A stretch of DNA of 64,000 nucleotides, taken from positions 44,121-108,120 of the forward strand of contig NZ_BBMK01000008.1 in NCBI RefSeq assembly GCF_000755285.1. Reading direction: 5' to 3'. Source of the stretch: Nonlabens ulvanivorans (lineage in GTDB: Bacteria; Bacteroidota; Bacteroidia; Flavobacteriales; Flavobacteriaceae). Below are positions 8,915 to 19,980 of this stretch, piece after piece. Made by a program: the position numbers and the translations under genes. The notes under the pieces are model-generated. The model saw nothing but the letters and a program-made list of their open reading frames with translations, was not told where the DNA came from and made no database searches. Positions within the stretch are counted from its first letter, which is position 1; every line of letters begins with the position of its first letter.

Positions 8915-10735
8915 ATGAATTATTTCAAAGAGATTCTTGGGTATGCAAAGCCTTATAAAAAATGGGCGGTACTCAATATCATAAGTAATGTACTCTTTGC
9001 ATTTTTTAGTACGTTATCATTTGTTTCCCTAATGCCTGTTTTGCAGGTATTATTTCAAGAAACTGAAGAAGTTTATAACAAACCTGTCTGGACTGATTTT
9101 ACAAAAACAAAAGAGTTTGTAGAAGGCTATGTCAATTACTACGTATCTGAAGTTGCAAAAAACGATCAAGAACAAGCGTTAATTTTAATGATTGCATTGG
9201 TTGTGAGTTTATTCTTTTTAAAGAATGTTTTTGGTTATCTAGGAATGTATTTCCTAACCTTTTTCAGAACCGGAATCATGAAGGACTTACGTGATGATTT
9301 GTACAAGAAAATAGTGAATCTTCCCGTTTCTTATTTCTCTGAAAAACGTAAAGGTGATGTGATTTCTCGCGCCACGACAGATGTGATTGAGATTCAAAGT
9401 AGTTTTCTGTCGATACTAGAGTTAATCGTTAAAGAACCGCTCAATATCATTTTTGCACTTGCCGCAATGTTGATGTTTAGCCCTAAACTGACCTTATTTG
9501 TATTAGTGTTTATTCCAATTAGTGGTTATATCATATCGCTCATAGGTAAACGATTAAAAAGTAAATCAGAACGTGTACAAAAGGAACAAGGTGCTGTTCT
9601 TTCTCAACTAGAAGAAACACTTGGTGGACTTAAAGTCATTAAAGGTTTCAATGCCGAAGAACGCATGCAGGATAGCTTTGAGAAAACCACAAGCAGATTC
9701 CGTAGGTTTACCAACAGCCTTGATAAACGTAAAAGTTTTGCCAGCCCAGTAAGTGAAGTTTTAGGTATTGCGGTCATAGGTGTTTTATTATGGTTTGGTG
9801 GACGTATGGTTTTAGTAGATGGTACCATCGCTGGATCTACCTTTATTACTTTTATGGGATTAGCTTATGCCATTCTTACACCAGCAAAAGCACTTTCTAA
9901 AGCTAGTTATGGTGTCAAAAAAGGGAATGCCGCAGCAGAACGTGTTCTTCAAATTTTACATACTGAAAACACCATCGTTGATCCTTCTAACCCTATAAAT
10001 ATTGATAGCTTTAAGCAAGGCATTGATATCAACAATGTCACATTTGCTTATGAAGATGAAAACGTTTTAAAGAACTTTTCTCTTCATATACCTAAAGGAA
10101 AAAGTGTGGCTCTAGTAGGACAAAGTGGTTCGGGTAAGAGTACAATTGCAAATCTACTCACTCGATTCTACGACGTGCAAGAAGGTACTATCTCCATGGA
10201 TGGGCACGATATAAAAGATTTAAGTCTTAAAAGCTTACGCAATCAAATGGCATTGGTAACACAAGATTCTATCTTATTCAATGATACGATTGCTATTAAC
10301 GTGGCTTTAGCCAATAAAAACGCGAGTGATGAAGAAGTCATTAACGCTCTTAAAATTGCTAATGCCTGGGAATTTGTAAAAGATCTTCCTGATGGGATCC
10401 ATACGAACATAGGTGATAGTGGTGGAAAACTAAGTGGTGGACAGAAACAAAGACTTTCCATAGCTCGAGCGGTGCTTAAAAACGCTCCTATCCTAGTACT
10501 TGATGAAGCGACAAGCGCACTAGATACAGAAAGTGAACGACTGGTGCAAGATGCTCTAGAAAAAGTGATGAAAAACAGAACTTCTATAGTGATTGCACAC
10601 AGACTGTCTACCATTCAAAATGCGGACAACATTGTAGTCATGAATAAAGGTGAAATTGCCGAGCAAGGCACACATGCCGAATTGATTGAAATGAAAGGTT
10701 TGTATAACGGTCTGGTTGGCATGCAGAGTTTGTAG
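8915..10735 (+). CDS. ABC transporter, fused permease and ATPase (MsbA-like)
   Basis: Half-transporter exporter working as a homodimer in the inner membrane. The membrane domain spans roughly residues 1-330, with the intracellular coupling segment PVSYFSEKRKGDVISR. The ATPase domain has Walker A GQSGSGKST, Q-loop VTQDS, signature LSGGQKQR, Walker B ILVLDEATSALD and H-loop AHRLSTI. 606 residues, intact. It resembles lipid A or lipid flippases of the MsbA/LmrA group. It starts 3 bases after the phosphoglucomutase stop, so the pair is an operon. The substrate cannot be read from sequence. Confidence 0.92.
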   Translation: MNYFKEILGYAKPYKKWAVLNIISNVLFAFFSTLSFVSLMPVLQVLFQETEEVYNKPVWTDFTKTKEFVEGYVNYYVSEVAKNDQEQALILMIALVVSLFFLKNVFGYLGMYFLTFFRTGIMKDLRDDLYKKIVNLPVSYFSEKRKGDVISRATTDVIEIQSSFLSILELIVKEPLNIIFALAAMLMFSPKLTLFVLVFIPISGYIISLIGKRLKSKSERVQKEQGAVLSQLEETLGGLKVIKGFNAEERMQDSFEKTTSRFRRFTNSLDKRKSFASPVSEVLGIAVIGVLLWFGGRMVLVDGTIAGSTFITFMGLAYAILTPAKALSKASYGVKKGNAAAERVLQILHTENTIVDPSNPINIDSFKQGIDINNVTFAYEDENVLKNFSLHIPKGKSVALVGQSGSGKSTIANLLTRFYDVQEGTISMDGHDIKDLSLKSLRNQMALVTQDSILFNDTIAINVALANKNASDEEVINALKIANAWEFVKDLPDGIHTNIGDSGGKLSGGQKQRLSIARAVLKNAPILVLDEATSALDTESERLVQDALEKVMKNRTSIVIAHRLSTIQNADNIVVMNKGEIAEQGTHAELIEMKGLYNGLVGMQSL

Positions 10736-10768
10736 ATTCTAAAAACTACGGACATCTTAACAAGATAT

Positions 10769-10805
10769 AACCTCACTGGTATTGAAAACCTGTGAGGTTT
10801 TTAAA
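10769..10805 (+). terminator. Terminator after the ABC exporter
   Basis: AACCTCACTGG and CCTGTGAGGTT form a stem with one mismatch, followed by TTTTT. It closes the pgm-ABC operon. Confidence 0.75.
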
Positions 10806-10820
10806 TAATAAATAGCTTTA

Positions 10821-12508
10821 ATGCCTTCATTAGAAAATTACTTTATTCCTTTTAAAACAGACGTTTCTGGAATTTCTATTCCGGAGAAGTTTACGTTTCC
10901 TATTTTCTATGAGCCACATGAGTTGTCCTTAATAGCAACTCGTGAATTGCAAGAATATTTAGAACAACCACAAGACTGGCGACACAACTTCTGGAATGAA
11001 AAAACAGGTGCTGGAGAAGCAGCAGGAAAAATGTTTGGTGTGCTCGTTGTTCAAAATGAAAAAGGAGAATTAGGTTATCTATCTGCTTTTAGCGGTCAGA
11101 TAGATGGAACTATGGATATAGATCCTTTTGTCCCAGCTGCTTATGTTGAGAACTTTGACAAAAGTTATTGTGATGGACAGTTTAAAGAATTTACAAAACT
11201 GAGCCATCAAGTTACCACTCTAGAGCAAACTCCAGAATACATTACCGCCTTAAATCATCTTCAAAAACTCAAAGATGAGGCATCAACTTTACTTGAAACA
11301 CAACGCAAAAAACATAAGCTTCAGTCTCGAGAACTTAAGGCGCAACTTAGACTAAGCTCTAAAACGCTGAATGAACAAGAATTAAAAAACCTTAAAGCTC
11401 TACAACACCAGCAGCATCTTAATCAAAAGTTTCTCTATCGCGAATACGAGATCTATTTACTAGAAAAACAGCAACCGTTTCAAGTTATCGTTGGTCAATA
11501 TCAATCGCAAATGGAAGCGCTTACCCAACAACGCAGGCAACAATCCCTAGATTTACAAGATTGGATTTTTAAACAGTATGATCTTCTAAATGCAAACGGC
11601 GAGCGCAAAAATGTCTTGGAGATTTTCAATGAGCTGAATTTAGGAGCGCCACCAGCATCTACTGGTGATTGTGCGGCACCTAAGCTATTGCAATACGCTT
11701 TTGCAAAGCGTTACAACCCATCGCTCTTGCAGAATTCTGGTGGGGGGGAAAATCATCTAAATCGCAAATCAGAAAGCACAAACAATTTTATCCTGCTTGC
11801 CGTAGTAAATGTGAACCCATATTAGGACACATGTTGCAAGGACTAGATGTAGAGGACAATCCACTACTAATCAATCCAGGATTAAATAAAACGATGGAAG
11901 TGATCTATGAAGATGAGGCCATCATCATTGTGAATAAGCCAGAAGAGTTTTTATCTGTTCCCGGTAAAACCATAAAAGACAGTGTTTATAGTAGACTTAA
12001 GGAGTTATATCCAGATGCGACTGGACCTATACTGGTTCATAGATTAGATATGTCTACATCTGGAATTTTAGTAGCTACTAAGAATCTAGAATACTATCAT
12101 TTTATTCAAGAGCAGTTTATCAATCGTACGATTTCAAAAAGATATGTTGCATTACTCAGTGGAGTTTTAGAGAATAACGAAGGAATGATTGAATTACCAT
12201 TGCGCGTAGATCTAGACAACAGACCTACTCAACTGGTGTGTTATGAATACGGTAAATCTGCTCGTACTAAATACCAAGTACTAGAACGTAGAGAAAAAGA
12301 AACACTGGTTTACTTCTATCCGATTACCGGTCGCACACACCAATTGAGAGTTCACGCGGCACATGCTAGTGGATTAAATGCACCTATTGTGGGCGATGAT
12401 CTTTATGGAACGGCGACGAATCGATTACATTTACATGCCGAGTTTATAAAATTTATTCATCCCATAACTCATAAAGCGGTTTCTTTTAAAGCACCAGCAC
12501 CTTTCTAA
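10821..12508 (+). CDS. RluA-family pseudouridine synthase with long N-terminal domain (frame broken at 11742)
   Basis: RNA pseudouridine synthase of the RluA/RluD family. The catalytic domain in the last ~225 residues carries the motif HRLD (catalytic Asp), then GRTHQLRVHAA and PIVGDDLYG. The N-terminal ~300 residues form the helical extension (SAFSGQIDG, then a coiled-coil region rich in Q/K/E) seen in a long RluA subgroup. The first frame stops at 11825, while the other frame reads KQFYPACRSKCEPILGHMLQG and joins to 12508. The break coincides with a run of seven Gs (11742-11748). Merged length about 562 residues. A dihydrouridine synthase gene follows after two bases, making an RNA-modification operon. 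Confidence 0.85.
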
Positions 12509-12510
12509 AT

Positions 12511-13460
12511 ATGTCTTTCACCTTACTCTCATCACCACTACAAGGCTTTACAGAATTCCGTTTTAGGAATGCGGTTCACAAATATTTTGGCGGTATCGAC
12601 ACTTTTTATGCGCCATACATCCGATTCAATAACAAGCCCGAAATAAGTAGTAAATACCAACGTGATTTACAATTAGAAAACAATATTGTTCCAGAATTGA
12701 TACCGCAAGTCATGACTAATAGTGCCGACGAGTTTATCATAGCTGTTAAATATATTAGGTCATTGGGTTATAAGGAATTGAATTGGAACCTAGGCTGTCC
12801 TTATCCTATGGTAACTAAAAAAGGTATGGGAAGTGGTTTGATTTGTGAACCATCTAAAATTGATGAAATACTAGATCGAGTGCATACCGAGACTGATGTG
12901 ATTGTTTCTATGAAAATGAGAATGGGCTATCTAGAACCTACTGAAATACTGGACACCTTTCCTATTCTAGAAAAATATCCTATTAAAAGTATTGCGATTC
13001 ACGCACGTATAGGTAAGCAACTATATAAAGGTGGCGTGGATTTAGAATCGTTCCAGCGTTGTCTGGACACTTCTAAACACAAGTTGTATTACAATGGTGA
13101 CATTACCACAGTTGCTGGTTTTAGAAAAATGCAAGAACAATTCCCTACCATAGACACTGGATGCTAGGTCGTGGTCTCATAGCAGATCCTTTTTTACCGA
13201 GTATGATTAAGGCTGATACGGAAATCTATCCTGAGAACCGTTGGGAAATCTTCCGTGAATTTCACGACACCATTTATCAAGAATATGATGCTTTCCTGCA
13301 AGGACCAACGCCCATCAAGATGAAAATGCAAGGTTTCTGGGAATACTGGTCACAAACCTTTCCTAATCCGCAAAAGGCTTTCAAGGCCATTAAAAAAGCA
13401 AATAATCCACGAGCTTATAATCAAGCGGTGAATGATAATTTGAAGACGGTAAATAAATAG
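12511..13460 (+). CDS. tRNA-dihydrouridine synthase (frame broken near 13155)
   Basis: FMN-dependent enzyme reducing uridine to dihydrouridine in tRNA. It starts SPLQGFTEFRFRN; the catalytic cysteine is in NWNLGCPYPMV and the FMN-phosphate loop is in YYNGDI. The first frame ends TIDTGC at 13167. The second resumes with MLGRGLIADPFLP at 13161, so the expected text was ID-H/Y-WMLGRGLI and one base is lost. Merged length about 316 residues, normal for Dus. Start codon two bases after the RluA-type gene, hence co-transcribed. Confidence 0.9.
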
Positions 13461-13469
13461 TTTGTATCA

Positions 13470-13485
13470 CGCTTCCGCGAAAGCG
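13470..13485. repeat. Palindrome variant (CGCTTCCGCGAAAGCG)
   Basis: One substitution from the core. It ends 14 bases before the TACCTTTG promoter box of the radical SAM gene, so it covers the region where the -33 element would be. Confidence 0.75.
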
Positions 13486-13499
13486 AAATCATAAAAACC

Positions 13500-13507
13500 T
13501 ACCTTTG
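13500..13507 (+). promoter_or_regulatory. Promoter -7 box TACCTTTG
   Basis: Exact TAnnTTTG match, 11 bases before the ATG at 13519, so the transcript would have a very short leader. Confidence 0.6.
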
Positions 13508-13518
13508 TAATCTACTAT

Positions 13519-15716
13519 ATGGAACAAAGAGATTTACTACTGATAACGCCGCCATTTACGCAACTGAATACACCGTATCCAGCGACGGCTTATATTAAAG
13601 GTTTCTTAAATACCAAAGATGTGAGTGCATTCCAGATGGATTTAGGTATAGAAGTAATTCTAGGGTTATTTTCTAAAAATGGTATGCAATCCATGTTTGA
13701 AAAAGCATTTGATAATGGACGTATTACATCTCAAAATAGCCAACGTATTTATGCCTTGCAAGAACCCTATTTACAGGTACTGGAGCCTGTAATTTCCTTT
13801 TTACAAGGTCATAATGAAACACTTGCAAGACAAATTTGCACCCATAACTACTTACCTAGAGCATCTCGATTTGAGCAACTAGATGATATGGAATGGGCTT
13901 TTGGGAATATGGGAATGCAGGATAAAGCCAAGCATCTCGCTACTTTATATTTAGAAGACCTATCAGATTTCATAAAGGAATGTGTGGATGAAAATTTTGG
14001 ATTCAGCCGTTATGCAGAACGTTTAGGAATGAGTGCCAATAGCTTTGATGAGATCTATGAGCATCTCGAGAGTGACCTTACTCCTATTGATATAATCACA
14101 CTAAATATTCTCGAAAAACGAATTAAAGAAGTACAACCAAAACTGGTTTGTTTATCTGTTCCATTTCCTGGAAATTTATACAGTTCATTGAGATGTGGTC
14201 AGTATATCAAGAAGCATTATCCATATATTAAAATCGCCTTTGGTGGTGGATTTGCAAATACAGAACTGCGCTCTGTAACTGATGTGCGCGTGTTTGAATT
14301 CATAGACTACATCGCGCTAGATGATGGAGAATTACCGCTAGAATTAATTGTAAAAGATGTACTGGATCCAGATGAAGAACGTGTTTTTAAACGCACCTTT
14401 ATTTTAGAAAATGAGCAAGTCGTTTACAAAAATAACAGCACTACCAGCGATTATAAACAAAGTCAGGTAGGCACACCAGATTATAGTGATTTACTACTGG
14501 ATGAGTATATATCTGTCATAGAAATTGCAAACCCTATGCACAGTTTATGGAGCGATGGACGCTGGAATAAATTAACTATGGCGCACGGTTGTTACTGGGG
14601 GGAAAATGTACTTTTTGTGATGTTTCCTTAGATTATATCAAGCTCTATGAACCAGTTGCTGCCGGTATTTTAGTAGACCGTATGCAAGAGCTTATTGCTC
14701 AAACTGGAGAAAGCGGTTTTCATTTTGTAGATGAGGCGGCGCCACCAGCATTAATGCGCGCTGTAGCACTAGAGATTTTAAAAAGAAAACTATCCGTCAC
14801 TTGGTGGACAAATATCAGGTTTGAGAAGAACTTCACACAAGATTTGTGTCATTTATTAAAAGCCAGTGGTTGTATAGCCGTTTCTGGTGGACTAGAAGTA
14901 GCGTCAGATCGTTTATTGAAATTGATTGATAAAGGAGTTACCGTTTCTCAAGTAGCTCAAGTCACCAGAAACTTAACCGAATCTGGTATCATGGTACACG
15001 CTTACTTAATGTACGGTTATCCTACCCAAACGGTTCAAGAAACCGTGGACAGTCTGGAAATGGTGCGACAGCTGTTTGAATTAGGAATTATTCAAAGTGG
15101 ATACTGGCATCAATTTGCGCTTACAGCGCATAGTCCTGTAGGTCTGAATCCTGAGGAATTTGGTATTACACCGAAGTTGAATCCTATATCATTTGCAAAT
15201 AATGATGTGCAGTTTGATGATCCTACTGGAGTAAATCATGAGCAGTTTAGTTATGGATTGAAGAAATCTTTATTCAATTATATGCACGGAATAGGTTTTG
15301 AGCTTGATTTACAAGACTGGTTTGACTTTAGAATTCCTCAAAGTCAAATTGATTCTCATTATATAGAAGACTGTCTAAATCAAGATTCTTATCGTGTACC
15401 CAAGTCAAATCATAAGCTCGTATGGATAGGGAACTCTCCATTAGTAGGTTCTTCTAGGATTTTTAAAAAAGGTTTAGAAATCAGTGCTTTAAAGCTTCAA
15501 TTTCACCAAGCAATTGATTGGTTTGAGATTGAGCTTGAAGAATCAAGAGCAGACTGGTTAATGGACCAATTAGAAAAATCTACACCAGCAGCCAGCACAA
15601 TGATGACTTATGGTGCCATGAAGAACAGCTATGAATCTCAATGGGAACAGTTTGATACCTTCTGGTTTTCAGAACCTATGGAAGAACTTAAGGCTAACGG
15701 GTTTTTAATCTTATAA
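13519..15716 (+). CDS. B12-binding radical SAM protein (frame broken at 14597-14606)
   Basis: Cobalamin-dependent radical SAM protein. The N-terminal half has the B12-binding-like fold (LVCLSVPFPGN, IAFGGGFANTE, YIALDDGELPL). The cluster motif CYWGKCTFC (C-x4-C-x2-C) follows and is broken by a GGGGGGAAAA run: the first frame stops at 14631, and the second carries KCTFCDVSLDYIKLYEP on to 15716. Downstream are HFVDEAAPP, TWWTNIRFE, SGGLEVASDRLLKLIDKG and YLMYGYPTQT, typical of the TIM barrel. Merged length about 732 residues. The substrate is unknown, as for most of this family. It stands alone behind its own promoter. Confidence 0.85.
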
Positions 15717-15786
15717 ATCACTCACTTAAAAGTTTTGACCCTATAAAACATTGACATCAAAGTAGTTTTATGCTTACTTTGTGGCT

Positions 15787-17220
15787 ATGAAGAGAGCATT
15801 TAATTTTAAGTACATCGTACTTATGCTATTGTTGTTAGGGACATCAATAGCTACCGCACAAGACGGACTCAATAGCATACCAGTATCTGAGACCTTTTCT
15901 GAAAACGGTTCTTATAAAATAAAATCTATTGCATTTAATAACACACCAGGCAATATCGATGGTATATCATATGTCTACAATGGTGATCAATTGATGTATC
16001 AAATACCTCGATCTTTTGACATGCTATTGGACAACAGCACTCGCACTGTAATGTCTAATGATGGAAAAATAGTCGTGTATTATCATAATAAAAAATACAG
16101 ACCCGAGAAAGAATTTGATAATGTGGTTGTCTATAAAGAAGGTGTACTATTCGGAAGTTTTACCACAGATCAATATGCAGCCTGTAGTAGCAAAGAAAAT
16201 GACTGTACGGTATTATATAATAACTATGATGCTGTTATAGACTACAAGAGAAGCGATTATGGTAAAGCAGACTATAAAAAAGTCTTGCGCAGTATGGATG
16301 AAGATGAAGAATGGCTTCACAACAAAATGCTTGTTATCAAAGACAACATCATTTATACCGTTAGTGGTCAGAAAAAGATAAGTGTATTCCATACAGATGA
16401 TTTAGTATTAGAAAAGAATGTAGATTTTGAGAAACTCTTTCCCTTTATTAAAGACTTCCCTAGTCCTAAGACAACCATTCTTAACGTTCCTAAAACCAGA
16501 ATGACTCTTGATCAATTCATTGAAAAAAAATCAGGTGAGACCTTGAATAGACTATTAGAAAAGCGATTTAATTTAAAATCTGTTTCTAAAAATGATAAAA
16601 ATGCTGCAAAAGAGTTTCTGTTATATAACATTTCCATGTCTGGATACATGACTCGATTTGGCTTTTTAGAACTTACCTCATTAAATGTAGATTCAAAATT
16701 CGATAAAGAAGACCTTATCAGATACATAGATGATATCAGGTTTGATCCAGCCACAATTGATAATGCCTTGCCTAAACAATACTTCAGTTATTATGCAATG
16801 ACGTATCGCAATCCTAACGATAATGTCGCACGAGATGAGAAGATAGCTTATGATAAAGCTGTACAACAAGAAAGAATAAGAAGAGAACGATTAGATACCA
16901 TCAACGGCTTTTTTATTCCTCGATCTTTAGAAGAATCTTTTATTCAATTAGATAAGATTATGCCTGAAAAAGAACGTCAAATTTTAGTGTCGTTAGAAAA
17001 TCAACCCGACAAATACAATTCTGACGCAGGTGGATTGGGTATATGGATCAGAACTAATTGGGGAATAATTGAAGGGTCTCGTTTTCAAACTTATTTTAAC
17101 GAGCGTAATTTATACGACCCTAAAAAGATTTCAAATATCATCATCTCTCAATATATTAAATACTTAAAAAAGGAATCTCAGGTCGCAAGAAACTGGGAAA
17201 GAACCCATCCTAGAATTTAG
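15787..17220 (+). CDS. Hypothetical exported protein
   Basis: 477 residues with a clear Sec signal peptide (basic MKRAFNFK, hydrophobic core IVLMLLLLGTS, cleavage around ATAQDG). I choose the ATG at 15787; an in-frame GTG lies six bases earlier. The mature part is acidic and basic mixed, without metal-binding or catalytic motifs that I recognise. It contains a long helical C-terminal region rich in R/E around residues 355-375. No lipobox and no T9SS sorting tail, so probably periplasmic. Monocistronic, with a terminator after it. Intact frame. Confidence 0.7.
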   Translation: MKRAFNFKYIVLMLLLLGTSIATAQDGLNSIPVSETFSENGSYKIKSIAFNNTPGNIDGISYVYNGDQLMYQIPRSFDMLLDNSTRTVMSNDGKIVVYYHNKKYRPEKEFDNVVVYKEGVLFGSFTTDQYAACSSKENDCTVLYNNYDAVIDYKRSDYGKADYKKVLRSMDEDEEWLHNKMLVIKDNIIYTVSGQKKISVFHTDDLVLEKNVDFEKLFPFIKDFPSPKTTILNVPKTRMTLDQFIEKKSGETLNRLLEKRFNLKSVSKNDKNAAKEFLLYNISMSGYMTRFGFLELTSLNVDSKFDKEDLIRYIDDIRFDPATIDNALPKQYFSYYAMTYRNPNDNVARDEKIAYDKAVQQERIRRERLDTINGFFIPRSLEESFIQLDKIMPEKERQILVSLENQPDKYNSDAGGLGIWIRTNWGIIEGSRFQTYFNERNLYDPKKISNIIISQYIKYLKKESQVARNWERTHPRI

Positions 17221-17230
17221 AGCAAAAAAA

Positions 17231-17254
17231 AGAGAGGACTTCTCCTCTCTTTCT
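17231..17254 (+). terminator. Terminator
   Basis: AGAGAGGA (17231-17238) and TCCTCTCT (17243-17250) with a four-base loop, preceded by an A run and followed by TTCT. It ends the exported-protein gene. Confidence 0.7.
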
Positions 17255-17490
17255 AAGCGATCTCCACCGCTTTATTTTAATAAACAACGTTTGTATTTCA
17301 AAGACTTTGCTTATTTACTTAAACCGTGTCAAATATACAGTAGTGTTTAAGTATTCTGTATTTAAACAGTGTTTTTTAACGAATTAAATATCGATAAAGA
17401 GCTAATTAATTGATTTACATGATTTTATTCAAATAATAAAAATGCATTTCGTCGATTAAGCTTTTACACTTTAACACGGATTAATGACTT
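17255..17490. other. Gene-free convergent spacer
   Basis: About 235 AT-rich bases between convergent genes. I see no gene, no repeat copy and no further clear terminator here. Confidence 0.4.
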
Positions 17491-18573
17491 TTATCCTTGC
17501 TTTCTATCGATTTTAAAGCTTGAGATGCGATTATTGCCCGCTAGATAGCCGTTAGTCGAATCTATCATTTTCACCGTGTAAAATCCTTTATCAGATAGTT
17601 GTTTCCAGTCCTGACCTTGATTACCACTCCACCATATTCCAGGTGTTCCTACTGCAAGTAATTCCTGTCCATTGGTATCTGGGATAAAAATAATATCGCT
17701 ACAGTAACCAGGTCCCGCGTCATTAGCAAGTAGATTCCATGATTTACCACCATTGCGAGTTATCGCTTTGTTATACTTATTATCTTCTTTCTTATTCCAG
17801 TCTCCACCTATGATAACACCTAGATCTTTATCATAAAAATCTACAGCATAAATTCCAGTCATTTCTCCGCCAGCAATAATAGGAGTATTAAAAATTTGCC
17901 AGTTAGAACCTCTATTATCGCTATAAATAACACGAGCCATCGCACCACCGGTCACTAACCACACTTGATCGCCTAAGATTTTAATATTTGAATTACTCGC
18001 AGCAAATGCTGCCTCACCTGGTACAAAGTCAGGTAATTCTGTACATTGAAGTTTTCCCCCATGTTTTACCACCATCATAGGTCTTAATAATAGAGAAACA
18101 ACCGCCCATAGGATCTCCCATTGCAATTCCTTCATCATCGTTCCAGAATTTCATAGAATCATAAAAGACACGTTCTTCCACCTCTGTATAAACATGCTCT
18201 ACAGCACCATCTTGTGTGCTATTTTATAAATAAGCGCAGGATTACCTGCCGTTAAGATATATGTGTAGTTAGAGGTAGTCGCAATAGATCTAAACTCAAC
18301 ATCTTCATCTTCATTAAGTTTAATTAGGCCACGCGTAGGCGATCCAGTAGTAACATCAATATTACCATAACTACCTTTACTACCAGCATACCAGTAGTTT
18401 CCATTTCCATAATCTAGTGCTCTAACGCTTATAGAATCCGTTAATACTGGTGTGATCTCAATAGTAGCATCTTTAGCTATAACTTGAACAACCTCTTTTT
18501 CAAGAGCCTTGTTTTCAGACTCTTTACACGACAATACCGCTATAGCAGCAAGGATATAAATTATTTTTTTCAT
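17491..18573 (-). CDS. BNR/YCF48-like beta-propeller lipoprotein (two frame breaks)
   Basis: Lipoprotein with signal MKKIIYILAAIAVLSC (lipobox LSC) and a repeat-built propeller. Recurring blade elements of the photosystem-assembly-factor or sialidase-like type are visible, such as TYDGGKTW, SDNRGSNWQIF, TRNGGKSWNLL and SGNQGQDWKQL. The reading frame is cut near 18210 (expected IAHQDGAVEHVYTEVEER) and again at the CCCCC run 18056-18060 (expected GGKTWGKLQCTELPDF). Merged length about 360 residues, close to the family's usual size. Often annotated as oxidoreductase, but I see no cofactor motif. Likely on the outer face of a membrane. Confidence 0.75.
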
Positions 18574-18618
18574 GGTACAAAAATAATGACCTTTTTACTG
18601 TTTTGGCTATTTAATTCC

Positions 18619-18636
18619 ACGCTTTCGCGAAAGCGT
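18619..18636. repeat. Dispersed palindrome, perfect copy
   Basis: ACGCTTTCGCGAAAGCGT between the divergent lipoprotein gene and rsmB. Confidence 0.9.
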
Positions 18637-18702
18637 AACCCAAAACAGATCTATCAACTAAAAAAGGAGCTCTCATTTTTTACAGATGAGCTGCAATAAA
18701 CG

Positions 18703-18710
18703 TATTTTTG
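18703..18710 (+). promoter_or_regulatory. Promoter -7 box TATTTTTG next to the rsmB start
   Basis: Exact TAnnTTTG match whose last base is only four bases before the rsmB ATG (18715). Transcription would begin at or within a few bases of the start codon, suggesting a leaderless mRNA. Confidence 0.6.
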
Positions 18711-18714
18711 CAAA

Positions 18715-19927
18715 ATGAGATTTCATCATAATTTAGTTCAGGCTACCGTAGACGCATTGCATAACATTTTTAACGATGGTAAATATGCAGATCAAGCGAT
18801 TCAAAAAATATTAAAACGTGATACCCGTTGGGGGGGTTCTCGTGATAGAGGCTTTATTGCAGAAACCACTTATGATATCGTAAGATATAAAAGGTTGTAT
18901 GCAGAGATTGCCAATGTACATGAACCTTTTAAACCTGTCGACCTATGGCGCATGACTGCGGTATGGATTGTGCTTAAAGGACATGCTGTACCTGCATGGG
19001 AAGAATATTACAATACTCCAGAACGTCGTATTAAAGGTCGTTTTGATGAGTTAAGTAAAAACCGTGTTTATAGAGAGTCCTTACCAGACTGGATGGATGA
19101 GCTAGCCTTAAAGAATTGGGTGGTATCTGGGAAAAAGAAGCTAGTGCATTAAATAAACAAGCAGATGTTGTCTTAAGAGCAAATAGTTTAAAGACAACGC
19201 CAGCAGAGCTTAAAGAAAAACTTCAGTCAGAAGAAATTGCTGTAAGTCAGCAAGAGCGCTTTCCAGACGCGTTAATCCTTAAAGAAAGAGCAAACGTTTT
19301 TTATGACGCAAGCATTCAAAGATGGACTTTTTGAAGTGCAGGATGCTGGATCACAAACTATCGCCCCCATTTTTACAGGTAGAACCTGGAATGCGTATAA
19401 TGGATGCCTGCGCTGGTGCTGGTGGTAAAACATTGCAACTAGCTGCATTAATGGAAAATAAAGGTCAGATTATTGCGACCGATATTTACCAAAGTAAATT
19501 AAACGAATTAAAGCGTCGCGCTCGTCGTGCAGGTGCTCATAATATCGAAACTCGTTTGATAGACTCTACTAAAGTTATTAAGAAACTAGCTGGTAAAATG
19601 GATCGTCTTCTTATAGATGCGCCATGTAGTGGTCTAGGTGTTTTACGTCGTAATCCTGATGCAAAATGGAAATTACAACCAGAATTCATAGACGAGATAA
19701 GAGCAACACAACAAGATATCTTACAACGATACAGTACAGTGGTTAAGCCAGATGGAATGATGGTATATGCCACGTGCTCTATTCTTGCGTCAGAAAATGA
19801 AAATCAAGTTCAAGAATTTTTAAAATCTGAAGCTGGTGCAACGTTTGAACTGGTAGAAGAGCAATCATTACTAGCTCATAGAGACGGCTTTGACGGTTTC
19901 TACATGGCATTGATGAAGAAAAAATAA
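18715..19927 (+). CDS. rsmB: 16S rRNA m5C methyltransferase, RsmB/RsmF type (three frame breaks)
   Basis: NusB-like N-terminal region and a Rossmann methyltransferase domain acting on cytosine C5. Motif I is MDACAGAGGKTLQLA, motif IV contains DAPCSGLGVLRRNPD, and the catalytic cysteine motif is YATCSILASENENQV. Frames break near 19115 (expected LKELGGIWEKE), at the T run near 19301 (expected NVFMTQAFKDGLFEV) and at the C run 19364-19368 (expected SQTIAPFLQVEPG). In addition RWGGSRDRGF near residue 40 has one extra Gly compared with the usual W-G-S-R-D, encoded by a seven-G run at 18830. Merged length about 404 residues. Confidence 0.9.
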
Positions 19928-19980
19928 TAATTACGACTATTATTAAAGTATCGTCATAACGCTACTATAATCCCTATGAT

